Below, one piece after another: positions 1 through 8,393 of a DNA stretch of 64,000 nucleotides. The translations under genes and the position numbers were made by a program. A model generated the notes under the pieces. That model saw only the letters and a program-made list of their open reading frames with translations, did not search any database and had not been told where the DNA came from. The DNA comes from Enterobacter sp. C2. GTDB lineage: Bacteria > Pseudomonadota > Gammaproteobacteria > Enterobacterales > Enterobacteriaceae. How positions within the stretch are numbered: the first letter of the stretch is position 1; each line of letters begins with the position of its first letter. The DNA is taken from positions 3,348,001 to 3,412,000 of the forward strand of contig NZ_CP082269.1 of NCBI RefSeq assembly GCF_019880405.1, read 5' to 3'.

Positions 1-902
1 TCGGTTTTATCCAGCAGGATGAAAATATCAAACGCATGCTCTGCTTCGCAGCGGCTAATCAGCTTGCCAAGGCCGCTCAGGCTGATAAAGCGGAAGCGCG
101 CCGGGAAAGCAAAATACTCCTGAAGCAGCCGGTAGCCATCAAAGTTGCGCAGATCCTCTGGCAGCAGCGCATGGTCGGCGTCAAAACCCTCATGACGCAG
201 GGCGTTCTCCGGCAGCTGTTGACGCTGCGGCTGCGCGCTTACGGTCTGGCAGACAACGCCAACGTGATGCTCCATTACCAGTTCCAGCAGCTTCAGCGCT
301 TCGATGTCGGGGCCGCTCAGGAAGAAATCCAGCCGGTCAAAGTTGAGATGTCCAAGGTGCTGCGGGCCATCGCAGGCGATGCGGATCCGCAGGGCGCTGG
401 TGATCCCGCGCTGGCTGAGGCCAAGCTGGGCGAGAGGCAGATCGGCAGGCACGCCCCCCAGCTCAACGCTGTCGATTTTCAGCGGCAGCAGGTTGACGTC
501 ATGCGCCGTGGTATAGCTACAGGTGACCCCGTTTTTTTTCAGCGCCAGGCTGTCCATCATGGTGCCGCGCGGCACGATAAACCCGTTGCTCAAATCGCCC
601 CGCCCGCTGTCGGGCTGCAGTTCAGCGATGGCCATGGACGGCGTGGGAGCTAAATAGTTGGGGGCCAGCATCTCCAGCAGGCGCTGGGAGAAGCGCGGAA
701 ATTCGGCATCCATTTTGAGCTGTACGCGGGAGGTCAAAAAGGCAAAGCCTTCCATCAGGCGCTCGGTGTACGGGTCCGCCACCTCTATGCCCTGCATCCC
801 TAACCGCCCGGCTACTTTAGGGTAGCGCTGGGCAAACTCTGCACCCATCTCCCGTAGATAGGCCAGCTCGCGGTTGTAGTACTCAAGCAGTTTACTTTCC
901 AT
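1..902 (-). CDS. tssF: T6SS baseplate protein TssF (VasA/ImpG), 5' part only
   Basis: TssF is a baseplate subunit of the type VI secretion apparatus and works with TssE, TssG and TssK. About 300 N-terminal codons are in the window and the rest lies beyond position 1. Translation from the ATG at 902 begins MESKLLEYYNRELAYLREMG, the typical TssF start, followed by an AEFPRF..RLLEMLAPNYLAPTPS segment characteristic of the family. It starts 2 bp after the tssE stop, so it is co-translated in the same leftward operon. The partner tssG would normally follow outside the window. No frameshift is seen in the visible part. Confidence 0.93.
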   Translation of the reverse strand, partial: MESKLLEYYNRELAYLREMGAEFAQRYPKVAGRLGMQGIEVADPYTERLMEGFAFLTSRVQLKMDAEFPRFSQRLLEMLAPNYLAPTPSMAIAELQPDSGRGDLSNGFIVPRGTMMDSLALKKNGVTCSYTTAHDVNLLPLKIDSVELGGVPADLPLAQLGLSQRGITSALRIRIACDGPQHLGHLNFDRLDFFLSGPDIEALKLLELVMEHHVGVVCQTVSAQPQRQQLPENALRHEGFDADHALLPEDLRNFDGYRLLQEYFAFPARFRFISLSGLGKLISRCEAEHAFDIFILLDKT

Positions 903-904
903 AG

Positions 905-1468
905 TTACCCCGCATCTTTAAGTTCAAAATGACCATTTTCCAGATCGACATCCGTGCGAAACAGAAACTCCAACGGGTAGGGTACGCACCACATACGCCC
1001 TTTGATCTCTATCGAGAGCACGTTGTGCAGATCGAGCGACGCCGTGTCGGATATGCAGCGCACCTGGAGCCCTTGCGCCATGATACGCGGCTCAAAGTTA
1101 ACGATCGCCTCGGTTAACTTGCGCTGGATGTCATGCCATTCGATATCCGACATCCGTTTCCCCGCCAGCGGCGCCACGCCGAAGTTCACCACCGAACGGC
1201 GCACTTCCGGCAAGGCGCTGAGATCGTGGGACGAGTCCTGATTGATGGTATTAAACAGCCACTGTAGATCGCGCAGCACCTGGTGCCGCAAAGCCGAGTG
1301 GGTAATAAAGTTGCTGTTTGCGGGCTCCCGCTGCTTTCCGGGATCGTTGTCCGTCAGGCGATCCAGCAGCGAGGGCTGCATTTTGTCGCGCGCGCCCACT
1401 CTCTCCTGCTTGCTGCGGGCTTGCCAGCCGCTGCGCAGCAGATCGCCTTCGCCAGCGGGTTTACTCAT
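905..1468 (-). CDS. tssE: T6SS baseplate protein TssE (gp25-like)
   Basis: TssE is the gp25-like wedge protein of the T6SS baseplate and nucleates sheath assembly. The 187-residue product carries the PSLLDRLTD motif near residue 32 that is usual in TssE, then the gp25-like fold with V.NFG near residue 95 and a C-terminal LSIEIKG...PYPLEFLFRTDVDLENG segment. An N-terminal extension of about 30 charged residues precedes the conserved motif. The internal Met at residue 30 could be the true start, but that would separate the gene from tagJ. With the chosen start the gene overlaps the end of tagJ by 8 bp, which favours translational coupling. Confidence 0.92.
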   Translation of the reverse strand: MSKPAGEGDLLRSGWQARSKQERVGARDKMQPSLLDRLTDNDPGKQREPANSNFITHSALRHQVLRDLQWLFNTINQDSSHDLSALPEVRRSVVNFGVAPLAGKRMSDIEWHDIQRKLTEAIVNFEPRIMAQGLQVRCISDTASLDLHNVLSIEIKGRMWCVPYPLEFLFRTDVDLENGHFELKDAG

Positions 1469-2273
1469 GCTCGCTGCCTGCCGTAAAGGTGATCAGGCTG
1501 AGTGACAGCAGCGGACTTTCACTCTGCTCACTGAGCCACGCCTTCTGACCCAGCCCTTGATACAGCACGCCGTCGTCATCCAGCGGCAGCCATTCCGTCG
1601 CCCGACCCAGCTTGACCGCGTCAGCCGCCTCGGGCTCAAAGGGATAGCGCGCCGGAAGCTGGCAGACCTGCTCGGTGCCATCGGTCAGGCGCACCAGCGC
1701 GTGACGCCACACCAGGTCGGTGACGCTGGCCGGGGCCTGAAAACGGATCTCTTCGATGGCGCTAAAGGGCAACCAGAAATAGCGGCCGTTGAGGATAGTT
1801 TCACAGACCGGCCCCAGGCGCGCGTCGCCATCCATCAGCCATGCAAAGTCCTGGGTCTCTTCATTCTCAAACGTAAGCACGCCAGCGCTGGCCTCAGCCT
1901 GCTCCAGCGCCTCCAGGCATAGCGTCCGGGCGCGCTCCCCGGTTTCAGCCAGCGCCGAGGCGAGCGTAGCCAGCCAGGGCCACTGCGTATCCGGCATCGA
2001 CGGGCGCGCCAGGCCTGCCAGAACCTGAGCGCGCTGCAGTTCCCCCTGCATGGCCTGCTCAAGCAGCGTCACGGTAGGCTTCGCCTGTGGCTTCATTGCC
2101 AGCCAGCTTTTCAGCTGGGTTATCGCCCGCGTCCAGTTACCGCTCAGGGCCAAAAACTGGACAAAAGCGGCGCGCAGATCGGCGTCCGCCGGACGGGATT
2201 TGATCTCAGTTTCCAGGCGCAGCAGGGCGTCATTAATCGACTCATCACCCAGATGTTGATAAAGCGTATTCAT
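1461..2273 (-). CDS. tagJ: T6SS accessory protein TagJ (ImpE/SciE family)
   Basis: TagJ is a cytoplasmic accessory protein that in studied systems binds the sheath subunit TssB and the ClpV recycling machinery. The 270-residue product has a helical, TPR-like N-terminal half (about 1-125) and the ImpE-type C-terminal half with DARLGPVCETILNGRYFWLP, then DLVWRHALVRL.DGTEQ and LPARYP. It sits 9 bp after the preceding secreted protein gene and overlaps tssE. ClpV-type clusters often carry tagJ; clpV itself is not in the window. Identification rests on motif order and context. Confidence 0.88.
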   Translation of the reverse strand: MNTLYQHLGDESINDALLRLETEIKSRPADADLRAAFVQFLALSGNWTRAITQLKSWLAMKPQAKPTVTLLEQAMQGELQRAQVLAGLARPSMPDTQWPWLATLASALAETGERARTLCLEALEQAEASAGVLTFENEETQDFAWLMDGDARLGPVCETILNGRYFWLPFSAIEEIRFQAPASVTDLVWRHALVRLTDGTEQVCQLPARYPFEPEAADAVKLGRATEWLPLDDDGVLYQGLGQKAWLSEQSESPLLSLSLITFTAGSEHE

Positions 2274-2282
2274 AGCTGCTCC

Positions 2283-3278
2283 TTAATTCGCGGCGCGCCA
2301 GGCACCTACCGCAGGATCGCGCAGCTGCGGGCGCAGCGCATCGACCAGGACAATATTGAGCGTGGCATTCGGTGCCAGCCACGGGGTCCAGAGCTGTTTC
2401 ACGGCCTGCAAACGCGCCTGCAGTTGCGCATCGTCGCTGGCCAGCTCCTGAGAGACCTGAACCACTACCGTACCTTCGCTCTTCCAGCTGTTTAGCGCGC
2501 TGTCGTAAGGCAGGATCATCCAGCTCTGCTCGCTACCTTTGGTGCTGAAAACCATACGCTCTTTATTCACGGAAGTGATGAGTACATCATCCGCATTAAC
2601 GCTGTCGCTCAGGCCAGTGACCGGGAAGCCGTGGACATAGGTCACCGGAGTCTCCTGCTGCCCGCTGTTGCTGGCCTGCGTCATCACAGCATGACCGCTC
2701 AGCCAGCTACCTTTTTCGCAGCTCGCCGTGCCGGATGCCGGAATAAACAGCGCCGGTGCGGCCGCGCCGCCCTGCCAGAAGGTACGCAGATGGCAGCCGT
2801 TTTGCAGGGTAAACTCCTGCCATGGCGTGCGATCCGCCGCGACCGAGAGCGTTTCCGGATTAACGGCTGGCGGGACCAGGGCGTTATTAGTCGTTGTAGC
2901 TACCTGCGGCTGTGACTGCGGCTGCGACTGCTTGACTGCGACCGCCCACTCCTTGTTTTTACTCGCCGTCCCCTGGGCCAGTGTTGTACCCGCAGGATCG
3001 TTCAGCGTCCACGACAGCTGCTGAAGCTTGCCGCACTGGTTTTCCAGCAGTGCGCCCAGGCGAGGCATAAAGCTGTCGAGTATAGAGACCTCTTTATTGC
3101 CGTTCGCCACGATACGTAACGCGACGTCTTGCTTACACCAGCTCTGCGGCGTTTTGTCCTTGATATCGTCTATCCAGATATCCAGCTTTTGTGAAGGCGA
3201 CTGCACGATGCGATAGTTCTCAGCCTGTGCGGTGCCCGCTACAGCCAGAAGCGCTAAACCCGATAGCCAAAGTTTCAT
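2283..3278 (-). CDS. Unrecognised secreted protein in the T6SS operon
   Basis: I do not recognise the family. The product has a clear signal peptide (MKLWLSGLALLAVAGTAQA, cut before ENYRIV), so it is expected in the periplasm. The mature part of about 310 residues has paired cysteines near the N-terminus (SWCKQD and NQCGKL), a Q/S/P-rich linker around residues 115-135, and a second domain with NGCHLRTFWQGG and SCEKGSWLSGHAVMTQ. The ATG at 3278 is chosen because AAGGA lies 5 bases before it; an upstream TTG at 3302 would spoil the signal peptide. It lies between the PP2C phosphatase and tagJ, so it is probably a T6SS accessory or envelope factor. It does not resemble VasI/TagO or TssJ. Confidence 0.8.
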   Translation of the reverse strand: MKLWLSGLALLAVAGTAQAENYRIVQSPSQKLDIWIDDIKDKTPQSWCKQDVALRIVANGNKEVSILDSFMPRLGALLENQCGKLQQLSWTLNDPAGTTLAQGTASKNKEWAVAVKQSQPQSQPQVATTTNNALVPPAVNPETLSVAADRTPWQEFTLQNGCHLRTFWQGGAAAPALFIPASGTASCEKGSWLSGHAVMTQASNSGQQETPVTYVHGFPVTGLSDSVNADDVLITSVNKERMVFSTKGSEQSWMILPYDSALNSWKSEGTVVVQVSQELASDDAQLQARLQAVKQLWTPWLAPNATLNIVLVDALRPQLRDPAVGAWRAAN

Positions 3279-3298
3279 ATAAGTCCTTGTATGCCTAA

Positions 3299-4093
3299 TC
3301 AATCCAGTACGGGAAAAAACTGAGCTGCATCAGAGAGCGTATGCAGCAAGGTGGTGTCCTGCGGGTTGCCCATCCACACCGCAACGGCGGTGTAGTTATC
3401 CTGAGCGCTGCCCTCGCTTTCACTGTTTTTTTGAATGAGCTGCTGCATTAGCGTCAGCCACTCCTGCGGCGTGTTGACCATATGCAGCGACTGTTTCATT
3501 TGCTCTTCGCTAACGCCGTGCCAGAAGCCGTCGGTACACAGCAGAAAGACATCGCCATCTTCGACCGGGACCACATCGCTGTAGCTCGCTTCCGGACCGC
3601 CGTTCTCGATGCCCAGCGCCAGATAGAGCAGATTGCTGTTGATGTTATCCGTCTGGTGCCCGGCATCTTTCATCTGCTGGATCAGGCTGTGGTCGGTGGT
3701 CACATGGGAGAGCCAGCCGCGACGAAACAGGTAGAGGCGGCTATCGCCCGCGTGCGCCCAGTAGGCCAGCTTGTAGTCACGATCGATAAACAGGCTGACC
3801 AGCGTGGTACCCATTCGGCGGTAGTCCTGCACCGCCTGCTGTTCGCTGAGGATGGCGCGGTTTGCCTGCTGAATATAGTCGGGAATTTCCTGCGCATTTA
3901 GATGCTTATCGCCGTCGAAGCGCGAGATAATGCTGTTGCGGGCAAGCTCAGCCGCGACGTCGCCGCCCGGCAGGCCCGCGATACCGTCACATACCACGAA
4001 GCAGGCCGCGCGCTCCCCGATGTTTTCTCCCGTCTGATCCTGGTTACTGGCGCGCGTTCCCTGGCGGGAGAGAGAGGCCGTTGCGATATTCAT
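3299..4093 (-). CDS. pppA: PP2C-type serine/threonine phosphatase of the T6SS (PppA-like)
   Basis: This cytoplasmic metal-dependent phosphatase removes phosphate from FHA-type T6SS regulators and counteracts the PpkA kinase. The 264-residue product has the PP2C motif series: RASNQDQ near residue 14, VCDGIAGLPGGD with the metal-binding Asp36-Gly37, GTTLVSL, HAGDSRLYLFR, LLCTDGFW and DNYTAVAVW. There is no membrane segment. The ATG overlaps the end of tagH by 4 bp, so phosphatase and FHA protein are made together. The matching kinase gene is not in the window. The symbol is by analogy with Pseudomonas PppA. Confidence 0.88.
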   Translation of the reverse strand: MNIATASLSRQGTRASNQDQTGENIGERAACFVVCDGIAGLPGGDVAAELARNSIISRFDGDKHLNAQEIPDYIQQANRAILSEQQAVQDYRRMGTTLVSLFIDRDYKLAYWAHAGDSRLYLFRRGWLSHVTTDHSLIQQMKDAGHQTDNINSNLLYLALGIENGGPEASYSDVVPVEDGDVFLLCTDGFWHGVSEEQMKQSLHMVNTPQEWLTLMQQLIQKNSESEGSAQDNYTAVAVWMGNPQDTTLLHTLSDAAQFFPVLD

Positions 4094-6006
4094 TCTTCTT
4101 CCGATCCGCTTTGTGAGTCTTTGTACTGATTGACCTCCATGTCATAGGCATGCAGGAAGGCTTCGCCAAACAGGGTATGGAAGTCATCTTCAATTTCGCC
4201 TGCCGTCTGGCCGTAGGAGCGAACAAAGTAGTCCCACAGCGCGGCTTTACGGCTGCCCGGCAGAGACAGACGCGACGTCACGCCATCGAGCTTCGCTTGC
4301 TCTTCGAGCTGCTCTGGGTTAAAGGATTGCAGCATGGCGGCGATGATGGCGCGGATGCCGGAGATCATGCCCAGCTGGTGCGCCTGAAGATCGATCAGCG
4401 CATCGCGTACCGATTTTTTCGGCGGCATAAAGCCCGGCATGCGGGTACCAAACATCTGCATCAGCACCGTTTTCCCGGAAGGAAGCAGCTTGAACGGGTT
4501 GTTGGCGTCGTCCAGTACCATCGTCATGTCCGCTTTCACGCCGCGTTTGAGGATCGATCGCGACGAGAGGAGTGCCACCGTCCCCTGAGAGAACATGCTC
4601 AGCATCTGGCCAAGCTGGCGCATATTTTCCCGGTCGAACTGCGGCGTCGGCTGCATATCGCCAAGGCCCATACCTTCCAGCAGTGCCTCCAGCAGTTCGC
4701 CCTGCAGTACGTCGCCCCGGGCAGGCTGGGACGAGGAGGCAGAGGCGGCGTTTTGCACCGGATCGATACGCAGGCGGCCTTTAGGCGTCTGCATTTGCGT
4801 GCGCGCAACTGCCTGCGGCGTAGGCATGGTAAAGCCTGCGTAGTCCTGGCGGTCCGGCTCCTCGGCTGGCATGTCAGGTTCAGCGTGCGGCGCTTCCGGC
4901 AGCGGCTCCTCTGCAAACAGCGGCGAGTTGGCCAGCGGATCGGCATCGTCAGGCGTCTGGACCAGCGGCGCTACGGTTTCAGGCTTTGACGTAAACTCAG
5001 GCTCAGGCTGCTGCTCAGGTGCAGCGGTCAGCGGTGCACCGCCCATCAGCCCCAGAGGATCGTTATCTTCAGCGGGTGCTGCCTCTTTCGGCAGCGGATC
5101 GTCTTTGGGCGACAGATCGTCTTTAGAAGAGAGATCGTCGGGATGGGTAAGCGGTGCGCCTCCCATCAGCCCAAGCGGATCGTCATTACGCGCTGCGGGT
5201 GCGCTGGCAGAGCCGCCGAACAGCGCCAGCGGATCAAGCTCGTCCTTCGGCTCCTCTTTTGGCAGCGAAGGCTCGCTCTCTTTTGGCGGCACCAGCGTGC
5301 TGGGCGTAGCGTCATTGAAGATGCTGTCGCTTTTAAACAGCGCCTCGTCGCTAAACAGCGAGTCGGTATTAACGTTTTTACGCTCTAGCTGGGGATCGCT
5401 ATTCTGGAACATCGCCAGCGGATCCTCGGCGTTGCGTTCCGGCTCTTTGGGCTGTGAGAACGGATCGTGAGATTCAGCAGGCTGCGGTTTGGCGCGGCTG
5501 CTTGAGATGCTGTCGGAGATAGAGAACTCCTGCATCAGGCTGTCCCAGATCTCCGTAGGCACCGCCGTAGGCGCGGCGTCCGCTTGCGCAGCGTCGCTGG
5601 CTGGCTTCGATGCTGGCGCTGGCGCGGCGGCAGGTTTCGGCGGCGGCGGCGTAATCACCGCTGCCGGACGGCTTACCGGCGCAGCCTGCTGTTGCAGGCT
5701 AGTAACTTCGATGCGGTAGTCATCAATACCCAGGATGTCGCCATCCTGCAGTTCGACCTGGCGTCCGCGCTCCAGGGGAATATCGTTCAATGCCACGCGG
5801 GTCACGCTGCCCCGGTTGGTGATGTGGCACTCGCCCTGAGCATCCACATGGACAATGGCTTGCAGGCGGGAGATCGTGCGGTCGTTATCCGGCAGCACCA
5901 GATTGTTATCCGTTCCGCGACCAATGGTGCCACCGGGCGCATAAAATTCGAAGCTACTCGTGGGTGGCTGATGGCCAGGTTTTGTCGAAATAATCGTGAA
6001 TCGCAT
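4090..6006 (-). CDS. tagH: T6SS FHA-domain protein TagH
   Basis: TagH is a phosphothreonine-binding scaffold that takes part in post-translational control of T6SS assembly. Residues about 20-100 form an FHA domain (GTIGRGTDNNLVLPD, TISRLQA, ITNRGSVTRVALND). The C-terminal 200 residues are the TagH domain (DRENMRQLGQMLSMFSQGTV, GFMPPKKSVRDALIDLQAHQ, NPEQLEEQAK). Between them lies a roughly 330-residue acidic, Pro/Ser/Ala-rich linker that repeats a short motif: DPLAMFQ, DPLALFGG, DPLGLMGGAPLT (twice) and DPLANSPLF. It is the first gene after the cargo island and its start is followed downstream by the PP2C gene. Length (638 aa) is at the long end for the family because of the linker. Confidence 0.9.
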   Translation of the reverse strand: MRFTIISTKPGHQPPTSSFEFYAPGGTIGRGTDNNLVLPDNDRTISRLQAIVHVDAQGECHITNRGSVTRVALNDIPLERGRQVELQDGDILGIDDYRIEVTSLQQQAAPVSRPAAVITPPPPKPAAAPAPASKPASDAAQADAAPTAVPTEIWDSLMQEFSISDSISSSRAKPQPAESHDPFSQPKEPERNAEDPLAMFQNSDPQLERKNVNTDSLFSDEALFKSDSIFNDATPSTLVPPKESEPSLPKEEPKDELDPLALFGGSASAPAARNDDPLGLMGGAPLTHPDDLSSKDDLSPKDDPLPKEAAPAEDNDPLGLMGGAPLTAAPEQQPEPEFTSKPETVAPLVQTPDDADPLANSPLFAEEPLPEAPHAEPDMPAEEPDRQDYAGFTMPTPQAVARTQMQTPKGRLRIDPVQNAASASSSQPARGDVLQGELLEALLEGMGLGDMQPTPQFDRENMRQLGQMLSMFSQGTVALLSSRSILKRGVKADMTMVLDDANNPFKLLPSGKTVLMQMFGTRMPGFMPPKKSVRDALIDLQAHQLGMISGIRAIIAAMLQSFNPEQLEEQAKLDGVTSRLSLPGSRKAALWDYFVRSYGQTAGEIEDDFHTLFGEAFLHAYDMEVNQYKDSQSGSEEE

Positions 6007-6178
6007 AGCGTATTCCTGCTGGTATGGTTAGCACTCAAACGCAGCCGCTCTTGGGGAAGAATGGCTGCGTTTGGGGGCGAATAAGTTGATTAAGAAAAAG
6101 CTGAATGATGAAAATAGATACGTCTTAAAAAAAGTAGAAATCTGTTTTAATGGTTAAGATTTAACTGCATGATTAATA

Positions 6179-6586
6179 CTATTTATAGAGCAAAAATATA
6201 GTAAAACAAACAGACAACCAAAAAGTAAACATATAAGCTTGGATTATGAATAGCCGATGGCATTTGATTATCCAATTAATTCTTGAATCAGGCAAGGACT
6301 GTACAAACGCATATGCTTCTGGCTGGACGTAACGCTCGCGGGTAAATTTCATTTTTACACCTTTATATAAGCGCACAAACCAGATTATTTTTTGGTAATT
6401 AGCTATTGAGCCAAAAAAAACAGCATAAGTTGTCATTATATCAATATCAAAACCATGCCCAAGGTACTCATCCAGCAACCTTCTATACTCCTCCTCATTC
6501 TTTTTAAACTGATACTTGTTAAAAATATCAATGACCACAGCAGCAACAAATGATGAACCTCCTAAAAAAAGCAGTATACTTTCCAA
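6179..6586 (-). CDS. Two-helix membrane protein, fourth member of the local immunity-like family
   Basis: A 135-residue inner-membrane protein with a hydrophobic segment at about 2-21 and another at about 113-133. The middle keeps a reduced form of the pattern seen in the three neighbouring immunity-like proteins: an LG.GF turn (EYLGHGF), GVKMKF, and RERYVQPEA where the others have RW..PEA. It is therefore probably a diverged paralog, able to protect against a related pore-forming effector. The start is uncertain: the only in-frame initiator is a TTG whose AAGGA sits almost on top of it, so the N-terminus or expression may be impaired. No effector gene directly precedes it. Confidence 0.62.
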   Translation of the reverse strand: MESILLFLGGSSFVAAVVIDIFNKYQFKKNEEEYRRLLDEYLGHGFDIDIMTTYAVFFGSIANYQKIIWFVRLYKGVKMKFTRERYVQPEAYAFVQSLPDSRINWIIKCHRLFIIQAYMFTFWLSVCFTIFLLYK

Positions 6587-6672
6587 TTCCTTGCGCCCTG
6601 ATATAAATTAAATAGCATAGATCATTTATGCAGATAAGCAATCACCTAAACATTATGATAATGACTTACCTT

Positions 6673-7086
6673 TTATCTATATTTTATAAGTATGCCAGAA
6701 ACAAAAAACACCAGACCCAGCCCCATTATACACTTTATCAATCTGTAAAAATCTTTGACCCACAACCAGTCAAAATTCCCTACCAATACTTGCTTAGCCT
6801 CTGGCGTAACCCAACGGTTCTTTTCAAGCTGAAATGCTTTTCCTTTCATAATTATTTTTATCAGCGAAACTCGAAACCCAAAACCGTACATCCCCAACTG
6901 TTCATAAAAGTAATAATCCTCTAATTTTATTAGTGACTTTTGCTGAAGAAGCCTAAATGCTTCTTTCAGTTGAGTGTTATATTTTTTGTAGAATCTATTA
7001 TAAAAATAAGCCGTAATGGCTATGCCAATTAAAGCGCCATAAGCTAAGGACACTAAAATGATGTCTATTGTCAATTTAGTCACCAC
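6673..7086 (-). CDS. Putative immunity protein to the adjacent pore-forming effector
   Basis: A 137-residue protein with predicted inner-membrane helices at about 7-28 and 113-135 and a charged cytoplasmic or periplasmic middle. The middle carries YEQLGMYGFGFRV, MKGKAFQLEKNRWVTPEAKQ and DWLWVK, a pattern shared with the products at 8394-8786 and 8895-9311. It starts with GTG inside the last codons of the effector gene (11 bp overlap), the usual arrangement for a toxin and its immunity protein. The membrane location suits protection from a toxin that acts on the inner membrane. Function is inferred from position and topology; no named family was recognised. Confidence 0.75.
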   Translation of the reverse strand: MVTKLTIDIILVSLAYGALIGIAITAYFYNRFYKKYNTQLKEAFRLLQQKSLIKLEDYYFYEQLGMYGFGFRVSLIKIIMKGKAFQLEKNRWVTPEAKQVLVGNFDWLWVKDFYRLIKCIMGLGLVFFVSGILIKYR

Positions 7087-8089
7087 TAAAAATGAGGTGA
7101 TTAGCTTCTTTGCCTAATGATTCGCCCAACCTGGAGCCAAACCAAGTTGTAGCTCCAGTTAATAACGTACTGACTACAACACCACAAACTATTGAACCAA
7201 CTCCTAGAGTTGGTACACCAACTGCAACACAAGCTGTTGTGGCACCGCTTATAGCGGCACTAGCACCAACATATGAACCTGCAACCCCACCAACAAAATT
7301 ACTGTAATTTTTAATCGCCACTTTCGCACATTCACCTTCGCGCCCGGCGGTACAGGCATGGTACACATCGTTAGTGGTGTTCATAAACGAGAAGCCTAAC
7401 GCCACCCATCCTCCCGCTTTCATAAAGCTCGCTGCTTTTGCCGACCGGATTATGTAGCTGGCGTATCCGGGGATGGTGCCCACCCCAACCGTGCTCCACT
7501 CATGAATAATTGAGCGTGTGGACAAGCCCAGTGCTCTTTTGATGCTCTCGTAGCGGTCTATGTTTAGCGACATACGACCGAGGCTATTTAGCAGCGGCTT
7601 AAGCTGGGCAAACAGCGCGTTTCGCTCTGTATAAAACTGCTGGCCAATCAGCGTGCCCTGCGTACGGAACTGGTTCTGATAGGTCTGCTCTATTTTGACC
7701 AGAATCGACTCAATCTGGTGAAAATATCTTTCACCCGCATCTCCCGCCGTTCCGACAACCTTTTCTCCCCAGGAGGTCAGTGCCGCAATGTGCTGATAGT
7801 TCTTGTTCAGAAATGCCGCTACATTGTCATCTGTTGTTGCCAGGGCTGCGTTCACTTTTTGCTTCGCCATAATTATATGATTAAGCTGATACACCTGATT
7901 CTGATTCGCCGGGTCGGCGACTATCAAAATCTGTCCGGGCCTGACCCAGCGCATATCCCTGTTGAGATGCATAAAGTAACGTGCCGCTTCGCTGTTCGGA
8001 TTATTAAACAGTAAACGCGCCTGAAAATCTAAGGTACCCGGCTGCTGTACCACGCAGTATCCGGGGGCCACAGTAGATTGTGTTCTCAT
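7076..8089 (-). CDS. Putative T6SS pore-forming effector with LysM-like N-terminus
   Basis: A 337-residue protein without a signal peptide. Residues about 10-62 look like a LysM-type module (YCVVQQPGTLDFQARLLF, then VRPGQILIVADP). Residues 65-200 are helical and charged. From about 198 the protein is rich in Gly, Ala and Val, with glycine-zipper-like hydrophobic stretches (GVGTIPGYASYIIRSAKAAS, VGGVAGSYVGASAAISGA, LGVGSIVCGVVVSTLLTGA), the composition expected of a toxin that inserts into membranes. AGGGA lies 6 bases before the ATG. It overlaps an immunity-like membrane gene and a truncated second copy of its C-terminus lies upstream. There is no PAAR, VgrG or Rhs part, so it may travel as Hcp cargo. 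The pore-forming role is inferred. Confidence 0.72.
   Translation of the reverse strand: MRTQSTVAPGYCVVQQPGTLDFQARLLFNNPNSEAARYFMHLNRDMRWVRPGQILIVADPANQNQVYQLNHIIMAKQKVNAALATTDDNVAAFLNKNYQHIAALTSWGEKVVGTAGDAGERYFHQIESILVKIEQTYQNQFRTQGTLIGQQFYTERNALFAQLKPLLNSLGRMSLNIDRYESIKRALGLSTRSIIHEWSTVGVGTIPGYASYIIRSAKAASFMKAGGWVALGFSFMNTTNDVYHACTAGREGECAKVAIKNYSNFVGGVAGSYVGASAAISGATTACVAVGVPTLGVGSIVCGVVVSTLLTGATTWFGSRLGESLGKEANHLIFSGD
7294..7499. repeat. 206 bp direct repeat, copy A (inside the intact effector gene)
   Basis: This segment is repeated at 9492-9697 with only about four mismatches counted by eye. It encodes the middle of the effector, from STVGVGTIPGYASY to KNYSNF. On both sides the two loci diverge sharply: the N-terminal half is absent from the other copy, and the C-terminal 75 or so residues differ strongly. 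It can act as a homology tract for swapping effector ends. Confidence 0.93.
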
Positions 8090-8393
8090 CTTTAATCCCT
8101 GTTAAATCGCTTTAACAGCAACCTCTGCCCGCTGTTTTAAAGCGACATGAGAAGACGATTTCTCATTTTTACTAAAAATGATTTTGAAATTAGCTCAGCC
8201 TGTTAAAGGAACACCTGTTAACCTGACGTAGCATCGCAAACGATTTCAAAATACGGTCTGTAAAAATGATTCTACTGCGAACCTGCCATTCTCTGTAATG
8301 TATTTGTGCTATCCATACTATTACAGCTTGTGCTATTTAATACAGCCAACCTGGCTGAGCATCGAAACACTTGATTATCTTCTGTATAATATT
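8090..8393. other. Gene-free leader of the effector gene
   Basis: No coding potential seen. It holds an imperfect hairpin at 8107-8145 (TCGCTTTAACAGC pairing with GCTGTTTTAAAGCGA) just ahead of the effector ribosome binding site, and a perfect 8 bp inverted repeat around one base at 8164-8180 (CATTTTTA-C-TAAAAATG). Either could be regulatory, for example an operator or a translation-control stem. An effector partner for the immunity-like gene ending at 8394 is not recognisable here. Confidence 0.5.

Noticed and set aside
6628-6924. 98-codon + strand frame in the effector array
   Set aside because: Antisense to the immunity-like gene at 6673-7086, which has conserved motifs and coupling to the effector.
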